Assembly: GCF_001653795.1 (NCBI RefSeq)
Contig: NZ_CP011514.1
Location: 4,048,279 to 4,112,278, forward strand
From: Mitsuaria sp. 7
GTDB lineage: Bacteria > Pseudomonadota > Gammaproteobacteria > Burkholderiales > Burkholderiaceae_C
Length of the DNA: 64,000 bases
Reading direction: 5' to 3'
The position numbers and the translations under genes were made by a program. The notes under the pieces were generated by a model, which did no database searches, had not been told where the DNA came from, and saw only the letters and a program-made list of their open reading frames with translations. This document shows, one piece after another, positions 45,369 through 54,656 of the stretch (positions are counted from its first letter, which is position 1; every line of letters begins with the position of its first letter).

Positions 45369-47639
45369 TCAGATCGCGATCGCGTCGAGCACGTGCGTGA
45401 CGCGGCTGGTCGGCCACAGCGCCAAACCGCCGGCCAGGCTCCACGCCTGGCCATGCCCGAGCCGCCGCAGCGCCCGCGCCGCCTGCGCGCTGCGGTTGCC
45501 GCTGCGGCAGAAGAAGATCACCGGCGTCTGTTCCGGCAGCGCGCGCCAGCGCGGCAGCGCGTTGATCAGCGCCGACAGCGGCACCGCCTCCGGCGCGAGT
45601 TCCTCGGTCGGGCTCATCCGCGCCTCATAGGCTTCTCGGACATCGACCAGCACCGGCTTCGGTCCGAAGCCGTCACCCAGCATCGACTGCAGTCCGACGA
45701 CGTCGAGCTCCACGCGTTCCGTGGTCCGCGCGCAGTCCACGCGCGCACCGCAAGCCATCGTCTGGTATTCGGTGGGTGCCAGGTCGTGCTCCAGCACGCC
45801 CTTGCCGATCGCGAAGGCGTCGGCGCTCAGACGCCCCTTCAGCACGCCATCGAGCAAAGGCTGCGCGCCGCACTCCACTGCCAGCGTCGTCGCAAACCGG
45901 TCGTCGTAATCGTGCCCAGGCAGCAGCAGGCCGTTCAGGCCGACATTGCGCTCCAGCGTCTTCAGCGATGGGCCGAACGCGGCCGGCGCGCTCTGCTCGA
46001 AATCGCTGCGACCGAGCGCCCCCGGCATCACGGTGTCACCGACGAAGGCCGTGATCAGTTCGCCGCCCGTGTGCAGCAGGTAGGCGGTGGAATCTTCCGT
46101 GTGGCCGGGAATCGCGAGCCGCGACAGCCGATGCGCGCCGAGCGCGATCACTTCGCTGCCCTTCGGCCAGCCCAGCGCGTCGACGCGGTCGGCGAGCGCT
46201 TCCTCGGCGAGCAGGCTCGTCATCGCGTCTCGCAGCGACTGGGCCGACGACGCATGGTCGCCATGGCTGTGCGTGTCCAGCACCGCGGCCAGCGTCAGTC
46301 CGCGACATCGCATCCACTGCGCCAGCGTGCCGGTCAGTTCAGGCAGCGGGTCGACGACCACGCAACGGCGGCTGGTCACATCAGCGACGACGTAGCAGCA
46401 GGCGCCATCGACGGCAAAGCGCGTGAACAGCTCCGGCGCCTGCGGGGTCTCATTCGGTGCCGGCGACTGGCAGGTCGCGCGCAGCGAGTCGCCGCAGGCG
46501 CGCAGGCGTCTGCAGGCCTCGTCGATGGTCGACTCGGCATCGGCCGCGCCGAAGGACAGGCGCACCGCGGAGCCGGCGCGCCACGCCGGCAGGCCCATCG
46601 CCTGCAGCACGTAGCTCGGTGCCGCCTTCGCCGCGCCGCAGGCGGAGCCGCCGCTCACGCGAAGTCCTGCGGCATCGAACAGGTCCAGCAGCAGCTTCGC
46701 GCTCAACCCGGGAACGGAGACGTTGAGCGTCGTCGGCAGGCTGATGTCGAACGGCGCATTGAACACGACGCCGGGGAAGGCCTCGCGCAGCGCATCGGCC
46801 AGGCGCTGCCGGCGATCCAGCAACTGCCCGAGCGACGCGAACACACCGCCGCCTTCGAGCGCCTCCAGCACGGCCCCCAGCGCCGCGATGCCGGCCATGT
46901 TCTCGGTGCCCGAGCGCTGCGCGCCTTCCTGCCCGCCGCCGGCCATCAGCGGCGTGAACGGCGCGCCCTCGCGGACGTAGAGCATGCCGACGCCCTTGGG
47001 CGCATAGAGCTTGTGGCCGGAGAACGGCGCGTAGTCGATCGCGCGTTCGCCGAGCAGCAGCGGCAGCTTGCCGAGCGCCTGCACGCCGTCGACCAGCCAC
47101 AGCGCGCCGGTGCCGCGCAGCGCATCGGCGATGCCGTCGAGGTTGCTGATGACGCCGGTCTCGTTGTTCGCGGCCATCGTGCAGACCAGGCCCGCGGAGG
47201 ACGCGTTCGCGCGCAACCAGGCGAGGTCATGGCGGCCGTCGATGCCGACCGGGATCGCGACGATGTCCAGCTTCAGGCCCAGCAACGTGTTCCAGTGCCG
47301 GAGCGCTTCGGGAACCGCCTTGTGCTCGGTGGCGCCGTAGAGCAGCTGCGGCGGGATGGCCTGACCGGCCTCGCGACGCTGGCGCAAGGCGGTCAGCGCG
47401 GACAGCACGGCGGTCTGGATGCCCTCGGTCGCGCCGCTGGTGAAGACCAGCCGACCGCCCGGCGCGCCCAGCACGCGCCGCGCGGTGGCGCGGACCGCAT
47501 CGAGCCGGGCCCGGGCCTTGAGTCCGCTGCCGTGGATGCTGCTGGGGTTCCCGAACGCGTCCGCCATCACGGAGAGCGCGGCGTCGCGCGCCTGCGGCAG
47601 GACGGGGGTGGTGGCGTTGGCGTCGAGATAGATTTCCAT
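45369..47639 (-). CDS. Cysteine desulfurase / persulfide dioxygenase / rhodanese triple fusion
   Basis: 756 residues in three domains. Residues 1-385: NifS/IscS-type desulfurase with PLP Lys210 (SGHKLYAPKG) and persulfide Cys334 (GGSACGAAK). Residues 405-630: metallo-beta-lactamase fold of the ETHE1/persulfide dioxygenase type with THSHGDH (His457, His459, Asp461, His462), His513, Asp535 and His576 (PGHDYDD). Residues 655-756: rhodanese with active-site Cys711 in CRSGNRS. All catalytic residues are intact. A path from cysteine sulfur via persulfide to sulfite or thiosulfate is inferred. Divergent from an Lrp-type regulator. Confidence 0.9.
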   Translation of the reverse strand: MEIYLDANATTPVLPQARDAALSVMADAFGNPSSIHGSGLKARARLDAVRATARRVLGAPGGRLVFTSGATEGIQTAVLSALTALRQRREAGQAIPPQLLYGATEHKAVPEALRHWNTLLGLKLDIVAIPVGIDGRHDLAWLRANASSAGLVCTMAANNETGVISNLDGIADALRGTGALWLVDGVQALGKLPLLLGERAIDYAPFSGHKLYAPKGVGMLYVREGAPFTPLMAGGGQEGAQRSGTENMAGIAALGAVLEALEGGGVFASLGQLLDRRQRLADALREAFPGVVFNAPFDISLPTTLNVSVPGLSAKLLLDLFDAAGLRVSGGSACGAAKAAPSYVLQAMGLPAWRAGSAVRLSFGAADAESTIDEACRRLRACGDSLRATCQSPAPNETPQAPELFTRFAVDGACCYVVADVTSRRCVVVDPLPELTGTLAQWMRCRGLTLAAVLDTHSHGDHASSAQSLRDAMTSLLAEEALADRVDALGWPKGSEVIALGAHRLSRLAIPGHTEDSTAYLLHTGGELITAFVGDTVMPGALGRSDFEQSAPAAFGPSLKTLERNVGLNGLLLPGHDYDDRFATTLAVECGAQPLLDGVLKGRLSADAFAIGKGVLEHDLAPTEYQTMACGARVDCARTTERVELDVVGLQSMLGDGFGPKPVLVDVREAYEARMSPTEELAPEAVPLSALINALPRWRALPEQTPVIFFCRSGNRSAQAARALRRLGHGQAWSLAGGLALWPTSRVTHVLDAIAI

Positions 47640-47664
47640 GGGGGTCGATTGTCAGAATTCACGC

Positions 47665-47722
47665 TTGGAATCCACGTGCAAAATCCGTCTTTCCTTGGCC
47701 GATTTCGGCAATTGAATTCCAA
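47665..47722. promoter_or_regulatory. Possible Lrp-type operator between the fusion gene and its regulator
   Basis: AT-richer 94-bp divergent region. The 7-bp inverted repeat TTGGAAT (47665-47671) / ATTCCAA (47716-47722) spans 58 bp, and GAATTC occurs twice. Multiple spaced half-sites are usual for Lrp-family octamers. Tentative. Confidence 0.4.
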
Positions 47723-47733
47723 GGTTGGCTGAA

Positions 47734-48204
47734 ATGACGAAACTGGATTCCATCGACCGCAAGATTCTGGATGTCCTGCAGCGTGACGCATCCGTGCAGG
47801 TGAGTGAACTGGCGGCGGAGGTCGGGCTGTCGACGACGCCCTGCTGGCGCCGGGTGCAACGCCTGAAGGAATCGGGCGTGATCACGCGCAACGTGATGCT
47901 CGTGGATCCGAAGAAGGTGAACGTCGGGGTGACGGTGTTCGTCTCGGTGCGGACGAACGTGCACTCGCAGGCCTGGTTCGACCAGTTCCGCGCGGCGATC
48001 GAGGCGATCCCGGAGGTGGTGGAGTTCTACCGGATGAGCGGCGACGTGGACTACCTGCTGCGCGTGGTGGTGCCGGACATCGCCGCCTACGACCAGGTCT
48101 ACCGCCGGCTGATCGCGGGGACGCAGCTGTCGGACGTGAGCTCGAGCTTCGCGATGGAGGAACTGAAGTTCACGACGGCGTTGCCGTTGTCGTATATCGC
48201 GTGA
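47734..48204 (+). CDS. Lrp/AsnC-family regulator (DecR/CyuR-like)
   Basis: 156 residues. N-terminal HTH (LDSIDRKILDVLQRDASVQVSELAAEVGLSTTPCWRRVQRL) and C-terminal RAM domain (SGDVDYLLRVVVPDI). The subgroup with STTPCWRR includes DecR/CyuR, which responds to cysteine in E. coli. The divergent desulfurase fusion makes a cysteine-responsive role likely, by inference. I start at ATG 47734, preceded by AAGG; a TTG three codons earlier is possible. Confidence 0.88.
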   Translation: MTKLDSIDRKILDVLQRDASVQVSELAAEVGLSTTPCWRRVQRLKESGVITRNVMLVDPKKVNVGVTVFVSVRTNVHSQAWFDQFRAAIEAIPEVVEFYRMSGDVDYLLRVVVPDIAAYDQVYRRLIAGTQLSDVSSSFAMEELKFTTALPLSYIA

Positions 48205-48208
48205 GGGG

Positions 48209-48376
48209 AAAAATCTTCGCAACCGAGGAGGACGGCTGAGAGACCAGCTTCCGACCCTTGGTCGGTCGCCTCGTCCGGCGAAACGCCGCAAGGTCTCCCA
48301 TCTTCCTCATCAATATCGAGTCGAATGCACTGAGCTCGATCACCGGGACGCCTTTCCGGGTCTCTCAGTTGCGAAG
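48209..48376 (-). ncRNA. Candidate structured RNA between convergent genes
   Basis: Concentric perfect stems: CTTCGCAA / TTGCGAAG (48215-48222, 48369-48376) and CTGAGAGACC / GGTCTCTCAG (48236-48245, 48359-48368), separated by a 13-base one-sided bulge. Inside are CCGACC-CTT-GGTCGG (48251-48265), CGGCG-AAA-CGCCG and ATCGAG / CTCGAT hairpins. The bulge (48225-48232) could pair with 48301-48308 as a pseudoknot. On the minus strand the outer stem is followed by five T, so it would end transcripts from the nrsF side. I match it to no known RNA family. Confidence 0.5.
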
Positions 48377-48400
48377 TGGGTTGAGTTTACCGGCGCCCGC

Positions 48401-49042
48401 TCACCATCTCAGCCAATGCCGACCCGCGAGGGCGCCGAGCGCCGCCGACATGCCCATCCCGAGCACGTACCAGATCGCCACGAAGGGCGCGGCCATCTCG
48501 GGGCAGTGCAGCGAGTAGACGCACGCCCCCACCGCCCCCGCCAGCCAGCCGGCCGCCGCGCCGGTCAGTACCGGCCGTGTCGGAGCCAGGCCGCGCAGCG
48601 CCCACAGCAGCCCGACGCCGATCGGCAGCGCCGTCGCCGTCACGTTGAAGACGCAGACCCGCCACGTCGTGCCCATCACCAGCGGGATACGCGCGCCGGG
48701 CTCGGCCATCCAGAGCACCACCGCCGCCCAGATCCACAGCAGCGACACCGGCAGCCACACCCCCAGCCACCAGCCGTTCATTCGCGCGCCGGGGTGACCC
48801 AGCCGGAACACCACGACCAGGCCGGTCGCGGCCACCGCCAGCGGCATCGCCACCTTCTGCCAGAACGCGGGCATCGCCATCACCTCCGCCAGGTCCGAGC
48901 GGATGCCGAAAGCCCCCTGCACCCACGCCAGCGCGAGCGCCACCCCCACCAGCAGCGCGAGGGCGAAGCGCCGCTCGCCCGTGCGCGTCGGCACCGGGCC
49001 GGCGTCCTGCGCCAGCAGTCCGATCAGGTCGTCGGTCTTCAT
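48401..49042 (-). CDS. nrsF: NrsF (DUF1109) membrane anti-sigma factor
   Basis: 213 residues with a short cytoplasmic N-terminus (MKTDDLIGLLAQDAGPVP) and six hydrophobic helices, the layout of NrsF/DUF1109 proteins that hold SigF-type ECF sigma factors at the membrane. Conserved cysteine pair candidates lie in RVCVFNV and SLHCPEM. Start MKTDD overlaps the sigma gene stop as ATGA. The release signal in relatives is metal or oxidative stress. Confidence 0.88.
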   Translation of the reverse strand: MKTDDLIGLLAQDAGPVPTRTGERRFALALLVGVALALAWVQGAFGIRSDLAEVMAMPAFWQKVAMPLAVAATGLVVVFRLGHPGARMNGWWLGVWLPVSLLWIWAAVVLWMAEPGARIPLVMGTTWRVCVFNVTATALPIGVGLLWALRGLAPTRPVLTGAAAGWLAGAVGACVYSLHCPEMAAPFVAIWYVLGMGMSAALGALAGRHWLRW

Positions 49043-49602
49043 GTCATGTCCTTCCACAGCCGAGCCAGCGTCTTCAATCCCCGGTGCACGCCGACCTTCA
49101 CCGCCGACTCGCTCAGGCCGGTGAGCTGCGCGGTCTCCTGGACCGACAGCCCCTCGACCTTCGTGTGCAGGATCGGCAGGCGCTGGTTGGTCGGCAGTTG
49201 ATCCAGCAGCCGGCTCAGGTCGCGGCGCGAGTCGCCGGCCTCGTGGTCGGCGGTCGCGAAGACCGCCAGGTCGTCGTCGAGCGGGTCGTTCAGTGCGTCA
49301 TGCCGCTCGCGCCGGCGCCAGAGGTCCACCAGCTTGTAGCGCGCGACCGCGTGCACCCAGGCCGTCAGCGGCTCGCCGCGGCGATAGGTCTGGCGTTGCG
49401 CATGCACGGCCATCAGCGTCTCCTGCACCAGGTCCTCGACCTCGTCCGGCAGTTGCTGCAGCCGCCGCCGGAAGTACCCGCGCAGCAGCGCCCCCAGGCG
49501 CTGGAGGAAGCGGTGGTAAGCCCCCGCGTCCCCGTCCAGCCCGGCCACGAAAAGGTCGTGCAACTCATGCTCTGTCGCGATCACGGGATCTATTCGCGTC
49601 AT
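49039..49602 (-). CDS. sigF: ECF sigma factor (SigF-like)
   Basis: 187 residues with sigma-2 (DLVQETLMAVHAQRQTYRRGEPLTAWVHAVARYKLVDLWRR) split into its usual parts and sigma-4 (LSVQETAQLTGLSESAVKVGVHRGL). Paired with NrsF and facing a bufferin operon, as for Caulobacter SigF. The ATG at 49602 overlaps the apparent -10 of its own promoter (CGAA complement at 49593-49596), so the true start may be GTG 49584 or later. Predicted targets are its own operon and bufA. Confidence 0.88.
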   Translation of the reverse strand: MTRIDPVIATEHELHDLFVAGLDGDAGAYHRFLQRLGALLRGYFRRRLQQLPDEVEDLVQETLMAVHAQRQTYRRGEPLTAWVHAVARYKLVDLWRRRERHDALNDPLDDDLAVFATADHEAGDSRRDLSRLLDQLPTNQRLPILHTKVEGLSVQETAQLTGLSESAVKVGVHRGLKTLARLWKDMT

Positions 49603-49618
49603 GGGGCCGGAAGGTTAC
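49593..49618 (-). promoter_or_regulatory. SigF-type promoter of the sigma/nrsF operon
   Basis: On the minus strand: GTAACC, exactly 16 bases, then CGAA. Same pattern as before bufA, implying autoregulation. The -10 falls inside the first codons of the longest sigma reading frame. Confidence 0.72.
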
Positions 49619-49660
49619 AGGGGGCTCGAAAAAAGAATCCGAAATTTTTTGAGCGGCGCT

Positions 49661-49686
49661 GTAACCCCCGGCGAGATTGGCACGAA
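49661..49686 (+). promoter_or_regulatory. SigF-type promoter of the bufferin operon
   Basis: GTAACC, exactly 16 bases, then CGAA, matching the motif described for Caulobacter SigF. It lies 84 bp upstream of the bufA start and divergent from the identical pattern before the sigma gene. Confidence 0.78.
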
Positions 49687-49769
49687 CTAGCTACCGGATG
49701 CGGCGGACAAACCATCGCGTTCATCACGCAAACAACTTTCAACCCGCACACACGCACAAGGAGTGCCCC

Positions 49770-50048
49770 ATGAAGTCGACCACCCTGAGCCTCGCCCTCG
49801 TCACCCTGACCGCCCTGTCCGCCTCCGCGATGGCGCAGGACGCCAAGCCGGCCGCCGCCGAGAAGGAGCGCTGCTACGGCGTCTCGATGGCCGGCAAGAA
49901 CGACTGCGCCGCCGGACCCGGCACCACCTGCGCCGGCACCTCCAAGATGGACTACCAGGCCAACGCCTGGAAGTACGTCCCGGCGGGCACCTGCACGACG
50001 ATCAAGACGCCCAAGGGCATGGGTTCGCTGGCCCCGGTCAAGTCCTGA
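49770..50048 (+). CDS. bufA: Bufferin precursor BufA (DUF2282)
   Basis: 92 residues: signal peptide (to SASAMAQ) and a short mature part with four cysteines at 35, 46, 54 and 75 ([34 protein letters not shown]), the DUF2282 pattern. Bufferins are secreted, post-translationally modified copper-binding peptides; cysteines are modified by the BufB-BufC pair. AAGGAG stands 7 bases before the start. First gene of the operon. Confidence 0.92.
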   Translation: MKSTTLSLALVTLTALSASAMAQDAKPAAAEKERCYGVSMAGKNDCAAGPGTTCAGTSKMDYQANAWKYVPAGTCTTIKTPKGMGSLAPVKS

Positions 50049-50073
50049 CCCTGACACCCGCCGTTCCACCATC

Positions 50074-50922
50074 ATGTCGCACACGCTGGGTGCCGGCCTG
50101 GGCTTCAAGCCCGAGTTCGCGGAAGACGCGCTGACCGTGCGCGATCCCGGACTCTGGTTCGAGGTCCATCCCGAGAACTACCTCGTCGCGGGCGGACCGC
50201 GCCTGGCGCTGCTGGAGGCCCTCCGTGCGACACATCCGCTGTCGCTGCACGGGGTGTCGATGTCGCTGGGCGGCGCGGCGCCGCCGGATCCGGATCATCT
50301 GCGACGCTTCGCCGCGTTGGCAGACCGGCTGCAGCCGGCATTGGTGTCGGAGCATCTGGCGTGGAGCCGCTTAGTCGGCGCGTACGCGCCGGACCTGCTG
50401 CCGATACCGCGCACGACGGAGGCACTGCATCACGTCGCCGCGAACCTCTCCCGCATGCAGGACGCGCTGCGGCGCCGCGTCGCCATCGAGAACCCCACGC
50501 ATTACCTGACCCTCGCCCACGAGTGGGGCGAGGTCGACTTCCTGCATGAGCTGGTCCGCCGCTCCGGCTGCGGGCTGCTCGTCGACGTGAACAACGTGTT
50601 CGTGTCCGCGAGCAACCTCGGCGTGGACGCCGAGGCATGGATAGACGCGATCGACGGCGACGCGGTGATGGAGATCCACGTCGCCGGTCATCGTGCCGAC
50701 GCCGATGCCACCACGGGGCTGCTGATCGACAGCCACGATGCGGCCGTTGCGGCGCCGGTCTGGGCGCTGCTGGAACGATTGACCGCGCGCATCGGTCCCA
50801 GACCGACGCTGGTCGAGCGCGACGGCAACCTGCCGCCCTTCGCTGAGTTGATCAACGAGCGAGCGCGTGCGCAGTCGGTGCTCGACACGATGGCGCGAGC
50901 GCCACTGGAGGCGCTCGCATGA
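50074..50922 (+). CDS. bufB: BufB, DUF692 multinuclear-iron enzyme
   Basis: 282 residues, TIM-barrel of the MbnB/DUF692 family that oxidises precursor cysteines. Likely iron ligands are in SLHGVSMSLGG, SEHLAWS, IENPTHYL, DVNNVFVSASN and EIHVAGHRAD. It works with BufC on the BufA peptide. The start follows bufA by 25 bp, and the stop overlaps bufC by 4 bases. Confidence 0.93.
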   Translation: MSHTLGAGLGFKPEFAEDALTVRDPGLWFEVHPENYLVAGGPRLALLEALRATHPLSLHGVSMSLGGAAPPDPDHLRRFAALADRLQPALVSEHLAWSRLVGAYAPDLLPIPRTTEALHHVAANLSRMQDALRRRVAIENPTHYLTLAHEWGEVDFLHELVRRSGCGLLVDVNNVFVSASNLGVDAEAWIDAIDGDAVMEIHVAGHRADADATTGLLIDSHDAAVAAPVWALLERLTARIGPRPTLVERDGNLPPFAELINERARAQSVLDTMARAPLEALA

Positions 50923-51728
50923 CACGCGTCGACGCGCCCACCGGATCACACGTCGAGTCGTACGCCGAGTCGCTCGCGAGATTCCAGGAAGACTTCTGGC
51001 GCGCGCTGTGGGCCGAACCCGACAGCGCCGACGCTCGCCTGGCCACGTCGGCGCAGCCCGGCTTCGCCGTGTACCGCAACACCGTGCTGAAGGGCTGCGC
51101 GGATGCGCTGCTCTCGCTGTATCCGTCGGTGCATCGATTGACCGGCGATGCGTGGATGCAGGCCGTCGCGCTCGACGCCGTGCGGGCCGATCCGCCGTCG
51201 GGCGGCGACCTTCAACATTACGGCGAGCGTTTCCCCGCATTCCTCGATGCCGCGCTCGCCGGCGGTGATCTGCCGTGGCTCGGCGAAGTCGCACGCCTGG
51301 ACCGGCTCTGGAGCGAGAGCCACGTCGCGGCAGACGCAGCGGTGCTCGACGTGGCGACGATCGCCCGCCTCGATCCCGGACGGCTGGCCGCCTCCACCCT
51401 GGTTCCCCATCCCGCGGCGCGCTGGCGCTGGTCCGCCCGTTGGCCGGCGTTCAGCCTGTGGCGCGCCGCGCGCGAGCACGCCGCCGATCCGAATCCGCCG
51501 CACTGGCAAGGCCAGGGCGCGCTGCTGACGCGCCCCGCGGGCGCGGTCGTCGCGCTCGAGATCGACGCCGCCGAGTGCGCGCTGCTCGACGCCTGCGCCG
51601 ACGGCGCGCTGCTCAGCGCCGCGCTGGACGCCGTCCAGGCCCGTTTCCCCTCCTTCGACCCCGGCGCCGCGCTGGGCCGTCTGCTCAATCAAGGCGCCTT
51701 CGCCGGCGTCACGGAGATCCCGTCATGA
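50919..51728 (+). CDS. bufC: BufC, DUF2063 partner protein
   Basis: 269 residues. The N-terminal DUF2063 domain is recognisable from [30 protein letters not shown], with a C-terminal winged-helix-like portion. DUF2063 proteins pair with DUF692 enzymes for peptide recognition, as MbnC does with MbnB; the older 'DNA-binding' label is not supported here. Overlaps bufB and doxX genes by 4 bases each. Confidence 0.9.
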   Translation: MTRVDAPTGSHVESYAESLARFQEDFWRALWAEPDSADARLATSAQPGFAVYRNTVLKGCADALLSLYPSVHRLTGDAWMQAVALDAVRADPPSGGDLQHYGERFPAFLDAALAGGDLPWLGEVARLDRLWSESHVAADAAVLDVATIARLDPGRLAASTLVPHPAARWRWSARWPAFSLWRAAREHAADPNPPHWQGQGALLTRPAGAVVALEIDAAECALLDACADGALLSAALDAVQARFPSFDPGAALGRLLNQGAFAGVTEIPS

Positions 51729-52210
51729 ACACGATCACTTCCACCTCCCGCACCGGACGCGACGCCTCCGGGTCGCTGGCCGCGATCCGTGAGCGCCTGG
51801 AGCGCCTCATCTCGCACGACCTGATCGCCCTGGCCTGCCGGTTCAGCATCGCGGGCGTCTTCTGGCTGTCCGGCCGCACCAAGGTCGAGGGCTGGTTCAC
51901 GCTGACCGACACCACCTTCCTGCTGTTCCGGCAGGACTACGCGCTCCCGCTGATCCCGCCGGAATGGGCGGCGTACCTGGCCACGGGCGCCGAGCACCTC
52001 CTGCCGATCCTCCTCGTGCTCGGGTTGTTCACCCGGATCGCGGCGCTCGGCGTACTGGGCATGACCGCGGTGATCCAGACCTTCGTCTATCCGTCGGGCT
52101 GGCCGACCCACCTGAGCTGGGCGGCGCCCATGCTTTACCTGCTGGGCCGGGGGCCCGGCCGGTGGTCGCTGGACCATGTATTCGGCTGGGGTGTTCGACC
52201 GCGCCCTTGA
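51725..52210 (+). CDS. DoxX-family membrane protein of the bufferin operon
   Basis: 161 residues with four hydrophobic helices ([47 protein letters not shown]). DoxX/DUF-type quinone-linked membrane proteins are regular last members of bufferin operons; the exact role, perhaps redox supply, is unknown. Start MNTITSTS overlaps bufC as ATGA. Its end lies in the groES promoter. Confidence 0.88.
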   Translation: MNTITSTSRTGRDASGSLAAIRERLERLISHDLIALACRFSIAGVFWLSGRTKVEGWFTLTDTTFLLFRQDYALPLIPPEWAAYLATGAEHLLPILLVLGLFTRIAALGVLGMTAVIQTFVYPSGWPTHLSWAAPMLYLLGRGPGRWSLDHVFGWGVRPRP

Positions 52211-52234
52211 AACGCCAGGACCCGTCCATATAAT
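52207..52234 (+). promoter_or_regulatory. groES-groEL promoter
   Basis: TTGAAA (52207-52212), 16-base spacer, TATAAT (52229-52234). Near-consensus vegetative promoter; CTTGAAA and the C-rich stretch before ATATAAT also resemble a heat-shock sigma-32 site. The -35 overlaps the doxX stop region. Confidence 0.8.
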
Positions 52235-52241
52235 CTCCCTG

Positions 52242-52268
52242 CTAGCACTCGCGATGGTCGAGTGCTAA
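52242..52268. promoter_or_regulatory. CIRCE operator (HrcA site)
   Basis: CTAGCACTC, nine bases, GAGTGCTAA: one mismatch to the CIRCE consensus. It lies 7 bases after the -10, over the transcription start, so HrcA would repress groES-groEL when not heat-stressed. Confidence 0.95.
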
Positions 52269-52375
52269 CGAGCCCCGCGGCCCTGCCGAGGGGCTTACTT
52301 CTTGTGAAGGGCTGGCCGGTGCGATGAGCGCACGGCGGGTCCTTGAAGCAAGTCTGCATTAGTCAAGGAGATCTG

Positions 52376-52666
52376 ATGAAACTGCGTCCTCTGCACGATC
52401 GCGTGATCGTTAAGCGCCTGGAAAACGAAACCAAGACGGCCTCCGGCATCGTCATCCCCGACAACGCCGCCGAGAAGCCCGACCAGGGCGAAGTGCTGGC
52501 CGTCGGCCCGGGCAAGCGCAACGACAAGGGTGAATTCGTCGCCCTGAACGTCGCCGTCGGCGACCGCGTCCTGTTCGGCAAGTACAGCGGCCAGACCGTC
52601 AAGGTCGACGGCGACGAGCTGCTCGTCATGCGCGAAGAGGATCTGTTCGCCGTCATCGCCAAGTAA
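52376..52666 (+). CDS. groES: Co-chaperonin GroES
   Basis: 96 residues, starting [15 protein letters not shown], with mobile loop region [14 protein letters not shown] and [16 protein letters not shown] at the C-terminus. Forms the heptameric lid of the GroEL chamber. AAGGAG stands 5 bases before the ATG. First gene of the HrcA-controlled operon, 51 bp before groEL. Confidence 0.98.
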   Translation: MKLRPLHDRVIVKRLENETKTASGIVIPDNAAEKPDQGEVLAVGPGKRNDKGEFVALNVAVGDRVLFGKYSGQTVKVDGDELLVMREEDLFAVIAK

Positions 52667-54355
<1,689 letters not shown>

Positions 54356-54656
54356 TGTCCGCCTGAGCAGGTCGCGCGGTGCTTGCACCGCGCGTCACGC
54401 TCGGGACCCACGCTCTCGAAAGGGGTCGCTTCGGCGACCCCTTTTTTCGTTCGCACGGCGCCAGCCTGTTGCGTCTGGATACGAAGTAGGCTCATCCCTT
54501 GCCGCTGCCCGGTGCGGCATTCACCCAGAATCAGTCGTCCCCGCCGGCCGCGAGGTCGGGCATCCACCGGGCTTTCCCCAGGTCGCACGTCCCCGTGCCC
54601 CAGGGGATGTCACCTGAATGAGGGGCGACCATAATGCGGCTGACAACTTGTCACAA
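54356..54656. other. Non-coding region between groEL and the DUF1631 gene
   Basis: Holds the groEL terminator (54420-54447) and then about 200 bp without a convincing gene. A CATAAT at 54630-54635 may be the -10 of the downstream gene; its -35 is weak. Confidence 0.5.
54420..54447 (+). terminator. Intrinsic terminator of groES-groEL
   Basis: Stem AGGGGTCGC / GCGACCCCT with TTCG loop, followed by six T. Very stable. Confidence 0.93.

Noticed and set aside
48236..48241. CTGAGA resembling the thiamine-pyrophosphate riboswitch core
   Set aside because: The second conserved block (ACCTGATC ... GATAATGCCAGCG) is missing, and neither neighbouring gene is thiamine-related or correctly oriented.
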